Shown piece by piece: positions 16,979-26,109 of a DNA stretch of 64,000 nt. Each line of letters opens with the position of its first letter. Positions within the stretch are counted from its first letter, which is position 1. This stretch comes from Sphaerotilus hippei (GTDB lineage: Bacteria; Pseudomonadota; Gammaproteobacteria; Burkholderiales; Burkholderiaceae_C). The notes beneath the pieces are model-generated. The model was not told the origin of the DNA. It saw only the letters and a program-made list of their open reading frames with translations, and did no database searches. The stretch is from the NCBI RefSeq assembly GCF_003201595.1, contig NZ_QJJS01000016.1, forward strand, positions 1 to 64,000, read 5' to 3'. A program made the position numbers and the translations under genes.

Positions 16979-17863
16979 ATGACCGCAGCGCAGACCCAGA
17001 TGACGGTCGAGCAGTTCCTCCAGCGTGTGTCGCAGGAGTACGAGGGACTGAGCAAGCAGCTCAAGCTGATCGCCCGACATGTCGAGTCCCACCGGGATCA
17101 CCTGGGCCTCGAAGGCATCCAGGAGGTGGCCGCCCAGTGTGGTGTGCAGCCCTCGGCCGTGGTGCGTTTTGCCAAGCACTTCGGCTATTCGGGCTACATC
17201 GAGCTGCAGCGCATCTTCCGTGACGGCCTGTCGCAGCAGATCGCGCCCAGCCGCAACTACCAGTCGCGCATCCGCGACGTGATCGAGTCCGGCGACGGTC
17301 CGCTGTCGTCGACGCAGATCGCCCACGAGTTCCTGGCCGGCAGCATCGCGGGCATGCAGGAGCTGCAGGGCTCGCTCGATGAGCCCGTGTTCCAGCGCGC
17401 GATCGACCTGCTCGAGCAGGCCGAGACGATCTGGATCGCCGGGTCGCGCCGCTCCTTCCCGGTGGCCGTCTACCTCGACTACGCGCTCCAGCACACCGAC
17501 AAGCGCATCGGCCTGATCCACTCGCTGGGCAGCATGCACGAGGGCCAGATGCGCTCGGTGCGTCCGGGCGACGTGCTGGTGGCCGTGTCCTTCGCGCCTT
17601 ATGCCGAGGAGACGGTGCTGGTCGCGCAGCAGGCGGTGCAGCGGGGCGCCCAGCTGATCGCGATCACCGACAGCCGCATGAGCCCGCTGTCGCGCGAGGC
17701 CGAGGCCTGCCTGATCGTGCAGGACAACGCCACCTTCGGCTTCCGTTCGCTGACCGCGACGATGGGCCTGGCGCAGAGCCTGTTCATCGCGCTGACCTAC
17801 CGGCTGGAGCTGCCTTACCGCCCGACCAGCCGGCGCACCGTGGTGCGCGGGCCTGGCGGCTGA
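16979..17863 (+). CDS. MurR/RpiR-family transcriptional regulator, probable IolR
   Basis: A 294-residue RpiR-type regulator. The N-terminal helix-turn-helix domain (about residues 10-85) includes LEGIQEVAAQCGVQPSAVVRFAKHFGY. A SIS sugar-isomerase domain follows (about 130-270), with IWIAGSRRSFPVAVYLDYAL and VAVSFAPYAEETV. RpiR-type proteins named IolR repress inositol genes in Sinorhizobium and Salmonella, responding to a pathway intermediate bound in the SIS domain. The gene lies in the middle of the cyclitol island and is preceded by a variant of the shared operator, making it the best candidate for the island-wide repressor. It converges with the LacI gene, with only 3 nt between the stops. 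Confidence 0.88.
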   Translation: MTAAQTQMTVEQFLQRVSQEYEGLSKQLKLIARHVESHRDHLGLEGIQEVAAQCGVQPSAVVRFAKHFGYSGYIELQRIFRDGLSQQIAPSRNYQSRIRDVIESGDGPLSSTQIAHEFLAGSIAGMQELQGSLDEPVFQRAIDLLEQAETIWIAGSRRSFPVAVYLDYALQHTDKRIGLIHSLGSMHEGQMRSVRPGDVLVAVSFAPYAEETVLVAQQAVQRGAQLIAITDSRMSPLSREAEACLIVQDNATFGFRSLTATMGLAQSLFIALTYRLELPYRPTSRRTVVRGPGG

Positions 17864-17866
17864 GCC

Positions 17867-18964
17867 TCAGGCGCCTGCCTCGTGATCGAGGTAGGCGTGG
17901 CGCCCCAGGTTCTCGGCGCAGAACAGCCGGAACTCGTTGGGCTCGCCGGGTGCGGGCTGCTCGACGTAGCCGGTGGCGTGCAGCAGGTGGTGCAGGCTGG
18001 TGGCGACCTGGCCGTCGGGATCCTGGTCGATGACCAGGTCCATCAGGCCCAGGCGCACCAGGTTGCGGTGCTCGTCGCTGATCTCGTGGCCGATCCAGAC
18101 CGGCCGATGGGCCGGCGTCAGGCGCTGCAGCACCGCGGCGATGCCGGCCGAGCCCGCGCCGCTGTGATACAGGCCGACCAGCGGCACCTGGTCACGCTGC
18201 GCCTGGGCGAGGGCCTGGCGCAGCTCGATCTGGCAGCGGTCGGGGTCGTCCAGGCAGGTGACCGGGGCGCTGCAGGCCAGCTGCGGATGGCGTTCGGCCA
18301 GCACCTCGGTGGCGCCCTGCATGCGCTCCACGTGGGCGCGGTAGTCCAGCGAATTGGTCAGCAGCAGCACCCGCCCCGGACCCCGCGCGAGCCGGCCGAT
18401 GAAGTGGCCGGCGGTGCGCCCGGCGTGGTGGTTGTCGATGCCGGCGTAGTGCAGCCCGGGCACGTCGCCGATGCCGCTCATCAGCGTGGCCACCGGCACC
18501 CCGCGCTCGATCTGGCTGCGCAGCGCCTCGCGCACGACCTCGCTGTCGTGCAGCGCGACGATCAGGCCGTCGCGGCGGTGGCCGGGCCGGGTCAGCGCAG
18601 CCTGCACCCGAGCGACATCGTCGGCGTCGACATGGTGGCGGTGGATCAGGATGCGGGGATCGAGCGTCTGCGCCGAACGCTGCAGCGCCCGGTCGAGGCG
18701 GCGGAAGTAGGGCGTCGGGCTGTCGGCCAGCACCACGTCGAAGCGGGTCAGGCCATGGCGCGGGTCGGGCAGCAGGCGCGGCACGCCCAGCTGCTTGGCC
18801 GCCGCCACCACCCGGGCGCGGGTGGCGGCCGACACGCTGCCCCGTTCGTTGAGCACCCGGTTGACGGTGGCGGTGCTGACCCCGGCGGCGGCGGCGATCT
18901 CGATGAAACGGGCGCTGCGCTTGCGCCGGGGCGGCCCCGGGGGGCGGGAGGATGCGTCGCTCAT
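17867..18964 (-). CDS. LacI-family transcriptional regulator, second copy
   Basis: A 365-residue LacI-type regulator with helix-turn-helix RFIEIAAAAGVSTATVNRVLNERG after a basic N-terminal tail. The effector domain has FDVVLADSPTPYFRRLDRAL and LIVALHDSEVV segments, and resembles the LacI protein at 9876 in size and layout. Both are closer to the RbsR/CatR style of solute-binding regulators than to LacI itself. It is transcribed after the IolI/MocC-like gene with an 18-nt gap, so the two form an operon. I infer it senses a cyclitol or keto-inositol. Confidence 0.85.
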   Translation of the reverse strand: MSDASSRPPGPPRRKRSARFIEIAAAAGVSTATVNRVLNERGSVSAATRARVVAAAKQLGVPRLLPDPRHGLTRFDVVLADSPTPYFRRLDRALQRSAQTLDPRILIHRHHVDADDVARVQAALTRPGHRRDGLIVALHDSEVVREALRSQIERGVPVATLMSGIGDVPGLHYAGIDNHHAGRTAGHFIGRLARGPGRVLLLTNSLDYRAHVERMQGATEVLAERHPQLACSAPVTCLDDPDRCQIELRQALAQAQRDQVPLVGLYHSGAGSAGIAAVLQRLTPAHRPVWIGHEISDEHRNLVRLGLMDLVIDQDPDGQVATSLHHLLHATGYVEQPAPGEPNEFRLFCAENLGRHAYLDHEAGA

Positions 18965-18982
18965 CCCGCCTTCATGCCACGA

Positions 18983-19822
18983 TCAGGCCGACGTGGCAAG
19001 CGCGGCCACGCGCTGGCGCAGGTGGGCCATGCTGGTGGCGAGCTGTGCCTCGATGTCGGTCGCCGCGGCGATCTGCTCGGCGAAGGGCTCGAAGGAGACG
19101 CAGCCGGTGTAGCCGGCATCCAGCAGCGTGCGCAGCTGCGCCACGTTGCCCAGGCGGTCGGCGCTGCCCACCAGCACGCGGTGGCCGTCGCGCATGTCGG
19201 GCACGGTGACGGCCGAGTCCTCGACGCCGGAGATGTGGATCAGGCCGGTCCACTCGGGGAAGAACAGGCCCTCGCCGGCGAGGTGGTGGTGGAAGGTGTC
19301 GTGCACCAGGCGGAAGGTCGCGTCCGCGCCGATCTCCTCGAACGCACGCACCGCCTGCGACTTGCGGCGCACCGCACATTCCTCGAAGCCCAGCGGCTCG
19401 ACCAGACCGACGATGCCGTGGTCGGCCAGGATGGGCTGGAGCGACTTCAGCGCATGCACCAGCGCGGCGTGGCGCGCGTCGGCCGAACGCGCGTCGGCGC
19501 GGCTGTTGGTCGGGCACAGCACCAGGGCCTCGGCACCGCAGTCGCGGGCATAACGGGCCAGCGCGACGGCCTCGGCCTCACGCTCGGCGGTGAACTGATC
19601 GAAGCGCTGCAGCGCGTTGATCGAGCGGATCACCAGGCCGTGCGCCCGGGCGATCGTACCGATGTCGCCGGCCGGCACGCCGTCGCCGATCTCGATGCCC
19701 GGCAGGTCGTTGCGGATCTCGATCGCGCCCACGCCCAGGCGGCGCGTCATCGCGGCGAAGTCGGCGAAGGACAGGCGCGGAACGGCCATGCGGTTGAGGG
19801 CGAAGCGGATGTCCTGGCTCAT
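18983..19822 (-). CDS. IolI/MocC-like inosose isomerase (TIM barrel)
   Basis: A 279-residue AP-endonuclease-2-like TIM barrel related to IolI (2-keto-myo-inositol isomerase) and rhizobial MocC. Shared landmarks are IEIRNDLPG, RSINALQRF (an NAL motif also seen in IolI), VEPLGFEECAVR, LVHDTFHHHL, HISGVED and SFEPF; the Glu, Asp, His and Glu in these segments form the metal site. A ribosome site GGAG precedes the ATG. In the pathway it would interconvert keto-inositol isomers, feeding 2-keto-myo-inositol to IolE. It is divergent from iolG. Whether it acts on inosose or on a rhizopine-derived ketone cannot be told from sequence. Confidence 0.82.
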   Translation of the reverse strand: MSQDIRFALNRMAVPRLSFADFAAMTRRLGVGAIEIRNDLPGIEIGDGVPAGDIGTIARAHGLVIRSINALQRFDQFTAEREAEAVALARYARDCGAEALVLCPTNSRADARSADARHAALVHALKSLQPILADHGIVGLVEPLGFEECAVRRKSQAVRAFEEIGADATFRLVHDTFHHHLAGEGLFFPEWTGLIHISGVEDSAVTVPDMRDGHRVLVGSADRLGNVAQLRTLLDAGYTGCVSFEPFAEQIAAATDIEAQLATSMAHLRQRVAALATSA

Positions 19823-20040
19823 GGGGGGTCTCCTGGCTCGAGGCCGTTGGTGTTGGGGGGGCAGCGGGGGTGAACGGTCGTCACTCTAGGCAAGCCCGTG
19901 GCCGACGGCAGCAGCAGATTTGACTCTTTATGATCAAGATTCGAAATGCGCCCCGGACGGTGATTCCGGCTGATTTCATGAGGTCTTTTCCCCATGGAGA
20001 CGGGGTCGATGCGCAATGAAAATTCCATGGAAAACACTGA

Positions 20041-20056
20041 TGGAAAATTATTTCCA
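20041..20056. promoter_or_regulatory. IolR-type operator upstream of iolG
   Basis: TGGAAAATTATTTCCA is an exact match to TGGAAA-N4-TTTCCA. Its right half also forms the -35 region of the promoter described next, so binding would exclude RNA polymerase. A second palindrome, TTCCATGGAA at 20023-20032, lies directly upstream and may widen the site. Confidence 0.7.
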
Positions 20057-20080
20057 TATTCAGGGAGGCCTAGCTATAGT
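20051..20080 (+). promoter_or_regulatory. Probable iolG promoter
   Basis: TTTCCA at 20051-20056 and TATAGT at 20075-20080 are separated by 18 nt. The -10 element matches five of six consensus positions. The expected transcript starts near 20087, about 50 nt before the ATG at 20138. The rest of the 19823-20137 gap shows no coding sequence. Confidence 0.55.
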
Positions 20081-20137
20081 GCGGCCATGCTGATGGCAGC
20101 AAGGACTGCACCCCACAGCCAACCCCCAGGAGACTCC

Positions 20138-21133
20138 ATGAAAAATGTCGCCGTCTTCGGCGCCGGCCGCATTGGCCGCATCCACGCCACCAACCTGGCC
20201 AACCTGCCGGGCGTCCAGCTCAAGTTCATCTGCGACCCGGTCGGCGACAGCGCGTCGCAGCTGGCGTCGCAACTGGGGGCCAGTGTCTCCACGATCGAGG
20301 CGGTGCTGGACGACTCGAGCATCGACGTGGTCGCGATCACCTCGCCGACGTCGACCCACTCCGACCTGATCACCCGTGCGGCCGCCGCCGGCAAGCACAT
20401 CTTCTGCGAGAAGCCGGTCGACCTGTCGGTGCCGCGCGCCATCGCCTGCGGCGAGGCCGTCCAGGCCGCGGGCGTGGCCTGCATGATCGGTTTCCAGCGC
20501 CGCTTCGACCCGACCTTCAACGAAGCCCGCACCCGCATGGACGCCGGCCAGATCGGCAACCCCGAGATGCTGGTCATCACCAGCCGCGACCCGGGCGCGC
20601 CGCCGGCCGAATACATCAAGGCCTCGGGCGGCATCTTCCGCGACATGCTGATCCATGACCTGGACGTGTTCCGCTGGATCCTGTGCGCCGACGGCGACGA
20701 GGCCGAGTGGCTGAGCGCCACCGGCTCGGTGCTGACCGATCCGGCCATCGCCGCCCTGGGTGACGTGGACAGCACGGCCGTGACGATCCGCACCAAGAAG
20801 GGTCGCCTCTGCCAGATCAACACCAGCCGCCGCGCGGCCTACGGCTACGACCAGCGCTTCGAGGTGCTGGGCTCGCTCGGCCTGCTGCAGTGCGGCAACC
20901 ACACGCCGAGCGAAGTCGTGCAGTGGGACGCCAGCGGCGTGCGCGCCGACAAGCCCGAAGCGTTCTTCCTGCAGCGTTATGCCGCCGCCTACAAGGCCGA
21001 GATCGCGCACTTCTTCGAGTGCCTGCAGTCCGGTGGCAGCTTCCGCACCACGGTGGCCGATGGCGTGAAGGCGCAGATCCTGGCCGACGCGGCCGCCGAA
21101 AGCTGCCTGAGCGGCCAGCCGGTCCGCTTCTGA
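20138..21133 (+). CDS. iolG: Inositol 2-dehydrogenase IolG (Gfo/Idh/MocA family)
   Basis: A 331-residue NAD-dependent dehydrogenase. The Rossmann motif VAVFGAGRIGRIHATNLAN opens the protein, followed by the family EKP motif (HIFCEKPVDL) and the catalytic-region segment GGIFRDMLIHDLDVFRW with the conserved Asp and His. The ATG at 20138 follows an AGGAGAC ribosome site; the in-frame extension upstream crosses the promoter and operator. It oxidises myo-inositol to 2-keto-myo-inositol, the first step of the pathway. Strong family resemblance plus iol context supports IolG; activity on other inositol isomers is common in this family. Confidence 0.9.
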   Translation: MKNVAVFGAGRIGRIHATNLANLPGVQLKFICDPVGDSASQLASQLGASVSTIEAVLDDSSIDVVAITSPTSTHSDLITRAAAAGKHIFCEKPVDLSVPRAIACGEAVQAAGVACMIGFQRRFDPTFNEARTRMDAGQIGNPEMLVITSRDPGAPPAEYIKASGGIFRDMLIHDLDVFRWILCADGDEAEWLSATGSVLTDPAIAALGDVDSTAVTIRTKKGRLCQINTSRRAAYGYDQRFEVLGSLGLLQCGNHTPSEVVQWDASGVRADKPEAFFLQRYAAAYKAEIAHFFECLQSGGSFRTTVADGVKAQILADAAAESCLSGQPVRF

Positions 21134-21231
21134 GCTGACGGCTGGTCCCGCGGCCGCCGCCCCCGGTGCGGCGGCCATCAGAGGCGAGCGTGGGGCTCGC
21201 CTCTTCTGCATCCGGATCCCGGAGATCGAAC

Positions 21232-22275
21232 ATGAGCCATTCCCCTTCTTCCTCTTGCGCCGCGCCCCTGCGCGTGGGCATCGTCGGCCTCGGCCGCCTG
21301 GGGCGTCGCCACGCCGAGGCGCTGGCGTTCGCCACCCGCCATGTGCAGCTGGTGGCCGCCTGCAGCCCGGTCGAGTCCGAGCGTGAATTCGCGCGCGGCG
21401 AGCTCGGCGTGCCGCGCATCCACGCCGACTACGAGGCCCTGCTGCAGGACCCCGAGGTCGATGCCGTCGTGCTGGTCACGCCGACCTCGCTGCATGCCGA
21501 CCAGACCATCGCCGCGCTGCGCGCGGGCAAGCATGTCTTCGTCGAGAAGCCGCTGGCCCTGAACGTCGAGGACTGCGAGCGGGTGCTGGCGGTCGCCGCC
21601 GAGCACCCGGACCGGGTCGCGATGGTGGGTTTCGTGCGCCGCTTCGACCCGAGCTACCAGAGCGCGCAGGCGTCGGTGGCGGCCGGCGAGATCGGCCGGC
21701 CCTTCCTGGTGCGCTCGCAGACCTGCGACCGCAACGATCCGGACGGCTTCTTCGTGCGCTTCGCGCCGACCTCCGGCGGCATCTTCATGGACTGCAGCGT
21801 GCACGACATCGACCTCGCGCGCTGGCTGCTGGGCCGCCCGAAGGCGCTGCGCGCCTTCGCCTCCGGCACGATCGCGCTGCACCCCGGCCTGGCCGAATGC
21901 GGTGACGTCGACAACGGCCTGGCGATCGTCGAGTTCGAGGGCGGCGCGCGGGCGGTGTTCTACGCCTCGCGCACGATGGCGCACGGCCACGAGACCAGCA
22001 CCGAGGTGATCGGCACCGAAGGCAAGCTGCTGGTGGGCGAACACGCCGCCCGCGACCGGGTCGTGCGCAGCGATGCGCGCGGCGTCGGCCATGCGGTGCT
22101 GGCCGATTTCCACGAGCGCTTCGAGGCGGCCTTCTCGCGCGAGATGATCGCCTTCGTCGCGGCCTGCCGCGGCGAGCAGACGCTCGACCTGACCCTGTCG
22201 GACGCGGTCGAGGCCACCCGCATCGGCGTGGCCATCACGCGCTCGCTGATCAGCGGGCAGGTCGCGCCGGTCTGA
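21232..22275 (+). CDS. Gfo/Idh/MocA-family dehydrogenase, second cyclitol dehydrogenase
   Basis: A 347-residue paralogue of the preceding dehydrogenase. The Rossmann motif is VGIVGLGRLGRRHAEAL, the EKP motif is HVFVEKPLAL, and the active-site segment is GGIFMDCSVHDIDLARW. The ATG at 21232 follows GGAGATCGAAC. It is the second gene after the IolR-controlled promoter, 98 nt from iolG. Candidates are scyllo-inositol or chiro-inositol dehydrogenase, or MocA, which oxidises scyllo-inosamine or its product in rhizopine catabolism. The family does not allow substrate prediction by eye. Confidence 0.85.
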   Translation: MSHSPSSSCAAPLRVGIVGLGRLGRRHAEALAFATRHVQLVAACSPVESEREFARGELGVPRIHADYEALLQDPEVDAVVLVTPTSLHADQTIAALRAGKHVFVEKPLALNVEDCERVLAVAAEHPDRVAMVGFVRRFDPSYQSAQASVAAGEIGRPFLVRSQTCDRNDPDGFFVRFAPTSGGIFMDCSVHDIDLARWLLGRPKALRAFASGTIALHPGLAECGDVDNGLAIVEFEGGARAVFYASRTMAHGHETSTEVIGTEGKLLVGEHAARDRVVRSDARGVGHAVLADFHERFEAAFSREMIAFVAACRGEQTLDLTLSDAVEATRIGVAITRSLISGQVAPV

Positions 22276-22284
22276 GCGGGCCGC

Positions 22285-22321
22285 GGTCGCGGAGCCTGAC
22301 ATCCATGCAGGCGCCGCGACC
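22285..22321. terminator. Hairpin between convergent dehydrogenase and PRC-barrel genes
   Basis: GGTCGCGG (22285-22292) pairs with CCGCGACC (22314-22321) across a 21-nt loop. No T run is present on either strand. Its place between converging genes suggests a bidirectional terminator, but the signal is weak. Confidence 0.35.
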
Positions 22322-22347
22322 AGCCGTCCTTGGCGCCGCCGTGCTGA

Positions 22348-23028
22348 TCAGCCGGCGGTCGAGTCGAGCGATTTGCGCAGGCGTGCGGTGGCGGCGTTCA
22401 CGTTGGCCTCGAACTCCTTCCAGCGCCTGGCGCCGGCGCGCTTCATCTGGCCGAGCATCTCCTCGCTGGCCTGGAGCTCCTGCTGCAGCGCGGCGATCTG
22501 CTGATCGATCCTGACCTTGACGTCGGCGGCGGCGGCGGCCGCGGACTGCTTCTGCAGCTCGGCGATCCGGACCTTGGCCCTGGCCACGTCCTGCTCGGCC
22601 GCGGCGACGAACTGGTCGCGCCGGGAGGTGTCGCTGGTGTCGTCGAACCCGGGCAGCGCCTGCAGGCTCTCCTTGGTGGCACCGGTCATCACCAGCCTGC
22701 CGCCCTGGTCCCGGATCTGCGAGACCGGGACGGCCACGTCGTGCCGGCCGATGCCGATGAAGCCCCCGGCACCGACGATGACGTAGGTGACGTTGCGCTC
22801 CGGCGCCACGATCAGGTCCTCCACCTTGCCGATGCGGGCACCGGTGTCGTTGTAGACGGTCTTGCCCAGCAGCGTCTTGCGCACGCTCCAGCCTCGGGCG
22901 ACCTGCGTGGCGGTGGTGACGCTGGCCTCCACCGTGGTGGAGGTGCCGGCCACCTGGGCGGCGGCCGTTGCGACGGTGAGGCCGGTGCCTGTCAGGGCGA
23001 AGGTGGCGATCAGCAGCATCTTGTTCAT
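22348..23028 (-). CDS. Exported PRC-barrel protein with coiled coil
   Basis: A 226-residue protein with a signal peptide (MNKMLLIATFALTGTGLTVA ending near residue 24). A PRC-barrel follows at about residues 45-125, including LLGKTVYNDTGARIGKVEDL and VAVPVSQI. The C-terminal 90 residues are rich in Ala, Gln, Glu and Lys (VARAKVRIAELQKQ, QQIAALQQELQASEEMLGQM) and should form a coiled coil. Such proteins are common periplasmic stress-type proteins in Burkholderiales, but no precise function is known to me. It converges with the cyclitol operon and marks its right border. Confidence 0.75.
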   Translation of the reverse strand: MNKMLLIATFALTGTGLTVATAAAQVAGTSTTVEASVTTATQVARGWSVRKTLLGKTVYNDTGARIGKVEDLIVAPERNVTYVIVGAGGFIGIGRHDVAVPVSQIRDQGGRLVMTGATKESLQALPGFDDTSDTSRRDQFVAAAEQDVARAKVRIAELQKQSAAAAAADVKVRIDQQIAALQQELQASEEMLGQMKRAGARRWKEFEANVNAATARLRKSLDSTAG

Positions 23029-23225
23029 GGGTCGGGTCCGTTCGAAGGGTGAAGGTCAGGCGCCGTTTGTAGTGAGCCGGGTGCGCAGCGTCTGTTCGTC
23101 AACGCACACCGTTGCGGCGCGCCCGGCTCGAGGCAGTGGCTGTCTGCCAGCGCACCGACGCCTGGCGGCCTCGACTTGTACCGTCGTGGTCCCGAACGAA
23201 TGAAGCTGCATGGAGGCAGATCCGC

Positions 23226-24812
23226 ATGACCCCACTCTCCAACAAGGCCGGCCGGGCTCATCTGCTGGGCGGTGGCATCGGCTCGCTGGCGGCGGCGGCT
23301 TTCCTGATCCGCGATGCCGGCATGGCCGGCCACGACATCTCGATCCTGGAGGCCGCGCCCCGCATGGGCGGCAGCCTGGACGGAGTGGGGGATCAGGAGG
23401 AGTGGGGGCATTCGATGCGGGGCGGGCGCCTGCTGACCACCGACCCCTACGAGTGCACCTGGGACCTGTTCCGCTCGATCCCCTCGCTGGTCCATCCCGG
23501 GCGCTCGGTCTTCGACGAGACGGTCGAGTTCAACGAGCGGCACCGCTCCTGCGCCATGGCCCGGCTGGTCGATCGCCGCCGCGCCGGCACGCCGGCGGCC
23601 TCGACGGGGTTCTCGATGCAGGACCGCCTGGATCTGCTGCGTCTCAGCCATGCGCAGGAGTCCGAGCTGGGCAGCCGCTGCATCACCGACTGCCTGTCGC
23701 CGGCCTTCTTCGAGACCGCGTTCTGGCGCGTGTGGTCGACCACCTTCGCCTTCCAGCCCTGGCACAGCGCGGTGGAGTTCAGACGCTACCTGCACCGCTT
23801 CATGCTGGAGTTCTCCCGCATCGAGACGCTGGCCGGCGTCCGGCGCACGGTCTGCAACCCGCACGACTCGCTGGTGCTGCCTCTGCAGTGCTGGCTGCAA
23901 AGCCAGGGTGTGCGCATGATCGGCCACTGCACCGTGACCGAACTGGAGCACGAGAGCCGCGAGGGCGGGCTGGTGATCACAGGCATCCGCTGCGAGCTGC
24001 AGGGCCGGCCCCGACTGCTGGGCGTCGACGACGGTGACCTGGTCTTCCTGCAGAACGGCTCGATGACCGATGCCTCCAGCGTCGGCTCCATGACCCGTGC
24101 GCCGGCCCACCTGACCCGGGCCGACAGCACGAGCTGGGCCGTCTGGGAGAAGCTGGCCGAAGGCCGCCCGGCCTTCGGCAACCCGGCCGCGTTCAAGCGC
24201 TGCATCGTGCAGTCCTACTGGCAGTCGTTCACCGTCACGCTGCGCGGCACCGCCTTTCTCGAGCAGATGCAGCGCTTCACGGGCAACGAGGCCGACACCG
24301 ACGCGCTGGTGACCTTCAAGGACTCGAACTGGCTGATGTCGATCGTGCTGGTGCATCCGCCGCACCTCGCCCACCTGCCCGCCGACGTGCTGGTGTTCCG
24401 GGGTCATGCCCTCTTTCCCGACCAGATCGGCAACCACGTGCCCAAGGCCATGGCCGACTGCAGCGGCGCGGAGATCCTCCAGGAGCTCTGCGGCCACCTG
24501 GGCGTCGATCCCGCCACGGTGGCGTCCGCCCGCTGCATTCCCTGCCGCATGCCCTACCTCACCAGCAGGTTCATGCCACGCGGGCCGGGTGAGCGCCCGC
24601 AGCCCGTGCCGCCGGGCTCGAGGAACTTCGCCTTCATCAGCCAGTTCGTCGAAGCGCCGGAGGACGTGGTCTTCACCGTCGAGCACTCGGTGCGCACGGC
24701 CCGGACGGCGGTCTACCAGCTGACGGGCGTGCGGCGGGCGATGCCGCCGGTGACGCCTCATGAGCGCTCGCTGCACGCCCAGTTCGACGCGCTGATCCAG
24801 GCGCTGGAATGA
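23226..24812 (+). CDS. ohyA: Oleate hydratase (myosin-cross-reactive antigen family)
   Basis: A 528-residue FAD protein of the MCRA/oleate hydratase family, which adds water to the cis-9 double bond of oleic acid to give 10-hydroxystearate. Visible features are the FAD fold HLLGGGIGSLAAAAFLIRDA, MGGSLDG, MRGGRLLTTDPYECTWDLF (compare the family RGGR and YECLWDLF), and the C-terminal PYLTSRFMPR. Family members run from about 530 to 650 residues, so this is at the short end. It stands alone between a PRC-barrel gene and parA. Membrane lipid detoxification is the usual proposed role. Confidence 0.88.
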   Translation: MTPLSNKAGRAHLLGGGIGSLAAAAFLIRDAGMAGHDISILEAAPRMGGSLDGVGDQEEWGHSMRGGRLLTTDPYECTWDLFRSIPSLVHPGRSVFDETVEFNERHRSCAMARLVDRRRAGTPAASTGFSMQDRLDLLRLSHAQESELGSRCITDCLSPAFFETAFWRVWSTTFAFQPWHSAVEFRRYLHRFMLEFSRIETLAGVRRTVCNPHDSLVLPLQCWLQSQGVRMIGHCTVTELEHESREGGLVITGIRCELQGRPRLLGVDDGDLVFLQNGSMTDASSVGSMTRAPAHLTRADSTSWAVWEKLAEGRPAFGNPAAFKRCIVQSYWQSFTVTLRGTAFLEQMQRFTGNEADTDALVTFKDSNWLMSIVLVHPPHLAHLPADVLVFRGHALFPDQIGNHVPKAMADCSGAEILQELCGHLGVDPATVASARCIPCRMPYLTSRFMPRGPGERPQPVPPGSRNFAFISQFVEAPEDVVFTVEHSVRTARTAVYQLTGVRRAMPPVTPHERSLHAQFDALIQALE

Positions 24813-24866
24813 GGGCGTTGCCCGGTCGCGCCTGAGCGGGGCTGGTGCGCATTTGCTCCTTGCTGG

Positions 24867-24906
24867 ATTTCGAGGTTGTTGAGAAAATCGCCGAAGACCT
24901 CGAAAT
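24867..24906. promoter_or_regulatory. Inverted repeat before parA, probable autoregulatory operator
   Basis: ATTTCGAGGT (24867-24876) and ACCTCGAAAT (24897-24906) are perfect 10-bp inverted arms with centres 30 nt apart (three helical turns). They lie 13 nt or more upstream of the ATG at 24920. ParA proteins with an N-terminal helix-turn-helix, as here, repress their own promoters at such sites. The position also argues against the upstream GTG at 24845 as start, since the repeat would then be coding. Confidence 0.5.
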
Positions 24907-24919
24907 TCCAAGGAAGCTG

Positions 24920-26107
24920 ATGACTGCATCGAGACAAGCCGGCGCGCAGCGTTTTTCGCTGCCCGATCTGGTCGAGCTGGCCGAGGTGGCCAGCGCCACG
25001 CTGGACGGTCTGCGCACCAAGATGCTCGAGCCGCATCCCCGCAAGCGCCCGCCGGTCTACACCGGGGCGCAGCTGGCCGCGCTGTGCGGGATCGAGCCCA
25101 AGCAGGTGACCTACCTGGCCCGGCGCGGGGACCTGCCGCCGGGTCGCCACGAGTCCAACGGCAAGCGGCGCGAGTTCTCGCTGGCCGAGGCCCGCACCTG
25201 GGTGCAGCGCCTGGCCAGGATCCCGCCACGTCCGCCGGGCGCGCGGGCGGCGACGCTGTCGGTCGTCAACTTCAAGGGCGGCTCGACCAAGACCACCACC
25301 GCCTTCAACCTGGCCCAGGGGCTGACCCTGCGCGGGCGCCGCGTGCTGCTGGTCGACCTGGATCCGCAGGGCTCGGCCACCACGCTGACGGGCATGCTGC
25401 CCGCCGCGGAGGTGATGGAGGAGCACACCATCGCGCCGATCACCTATCCGCCGCTGTCGCAGGCGCCCAAGGACATCCGCTACGCCGTGCAGAGCACCTA
25501 CTGGGACGGGCTGGACCTGATCCCCGCCGCACCGCACCTGTTCAACGCCGAGATCTTCCTGCCCATCCACTCGCGCGACCCCGACATCGCGTGGTGGAAC
25601 ATCCTCAACCAGGCGATCGAGCCGCTGCGCGACGAGTACGACGTCATCATCTTCGACACCGCGCCGGCGCTGTCCTACCTGGCGGTCAACGCGGTGATCG
25701 CCTCCGACGGGCTGCTGATGCCCATCCCGCCGGACAACCTCGACTACGCCTCGTCGGTGGCGTTCTGGAACCTGCTGTCGGAGACGCTGGGCGCGCTCAA
25801 GAACAGCCGCGGCTTCGAGAAGGACTTCGCCTTCATGCGGGTGCTGCTGTCGCGGGTGGACACCACCTCGATCTCGGCGGCGGTGGTCAAGGACTGGATC
25901 ATCCGCACCTACGGGCCCTACGTGCTGACCGTCGAGATCCCCAAGAGCCAGGTCAGCAACGTCGGTGCGGTGCAGTTCGGCACCGTCTACGACATCGCCC
26001 GCTACGACGGTGCGGCCAGGACCTATTCGAAGATCCGGGATGCGTACGACAAGTTCGTCGAGATGATCGACCAGTCCATCCTCTCCACCGTCTGGAAGGC
26101 GAACTGA
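24920..26107 (+). CDS. parA: ParA partition ATPase with N-terminal DNA-binding domain
   Basis: A 395-residue Walker-type partition ATPase. Residues about 40-95 form a MerR-like helix-turn-helix (GAQLAALCGIEPKQVTYLARRGDLPPG). The ATPase domain begins near 110 with the deviant Walker A VVNFKGGSTKTTTAFNLA, followed by LLVDLDPQGSATT and VIIFDTAPAL. Such an N-terminal domain marks type Ia ParA of plasmids and secondary replicons; chromosomal ParA proteins lack it. ATG 24920 follows AGGAAG; a GTG at 24845 is in frame but crosses the inverted repeat. parB starts 2 nt after the stop. Confidence 0.93.
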   Translation: MTASRQAGAQRFSLPDLVELAEVASATLDGLRTKMLEPHPRKRPPVYTGAQLAALCGIEPKQVTYLARRGDLPPGRHESNGKRREFSLAEARTWVQRLARIPPRPPGARAATLSVVNFKGGSTKTTTAFNLAQGLTLRGRRVLLVDLDPQGSATTLTGMLPAAEVMEEHTIAPITYPPLSQAPKDIRYAVQSTYWDGLDLIPAAPHLFNAEIFLPIHSRDPDIAWWNILNQAIEPLRDEYDVIIFDTAPALSYLAVNAVIASDGLLMPIPPDNLDYASSVAFWNLLSETLGALKNSRGFEKDFAFMRVLLSRVDTTSISAAVVKDWIIRTYGPYVLTVEIPKSQVSNVGAVQFGTVYDIARYDGAARTYSKIRDAYDKFVEMIDQSILSTVWKAN

Positions 26108-26109
26108 CC

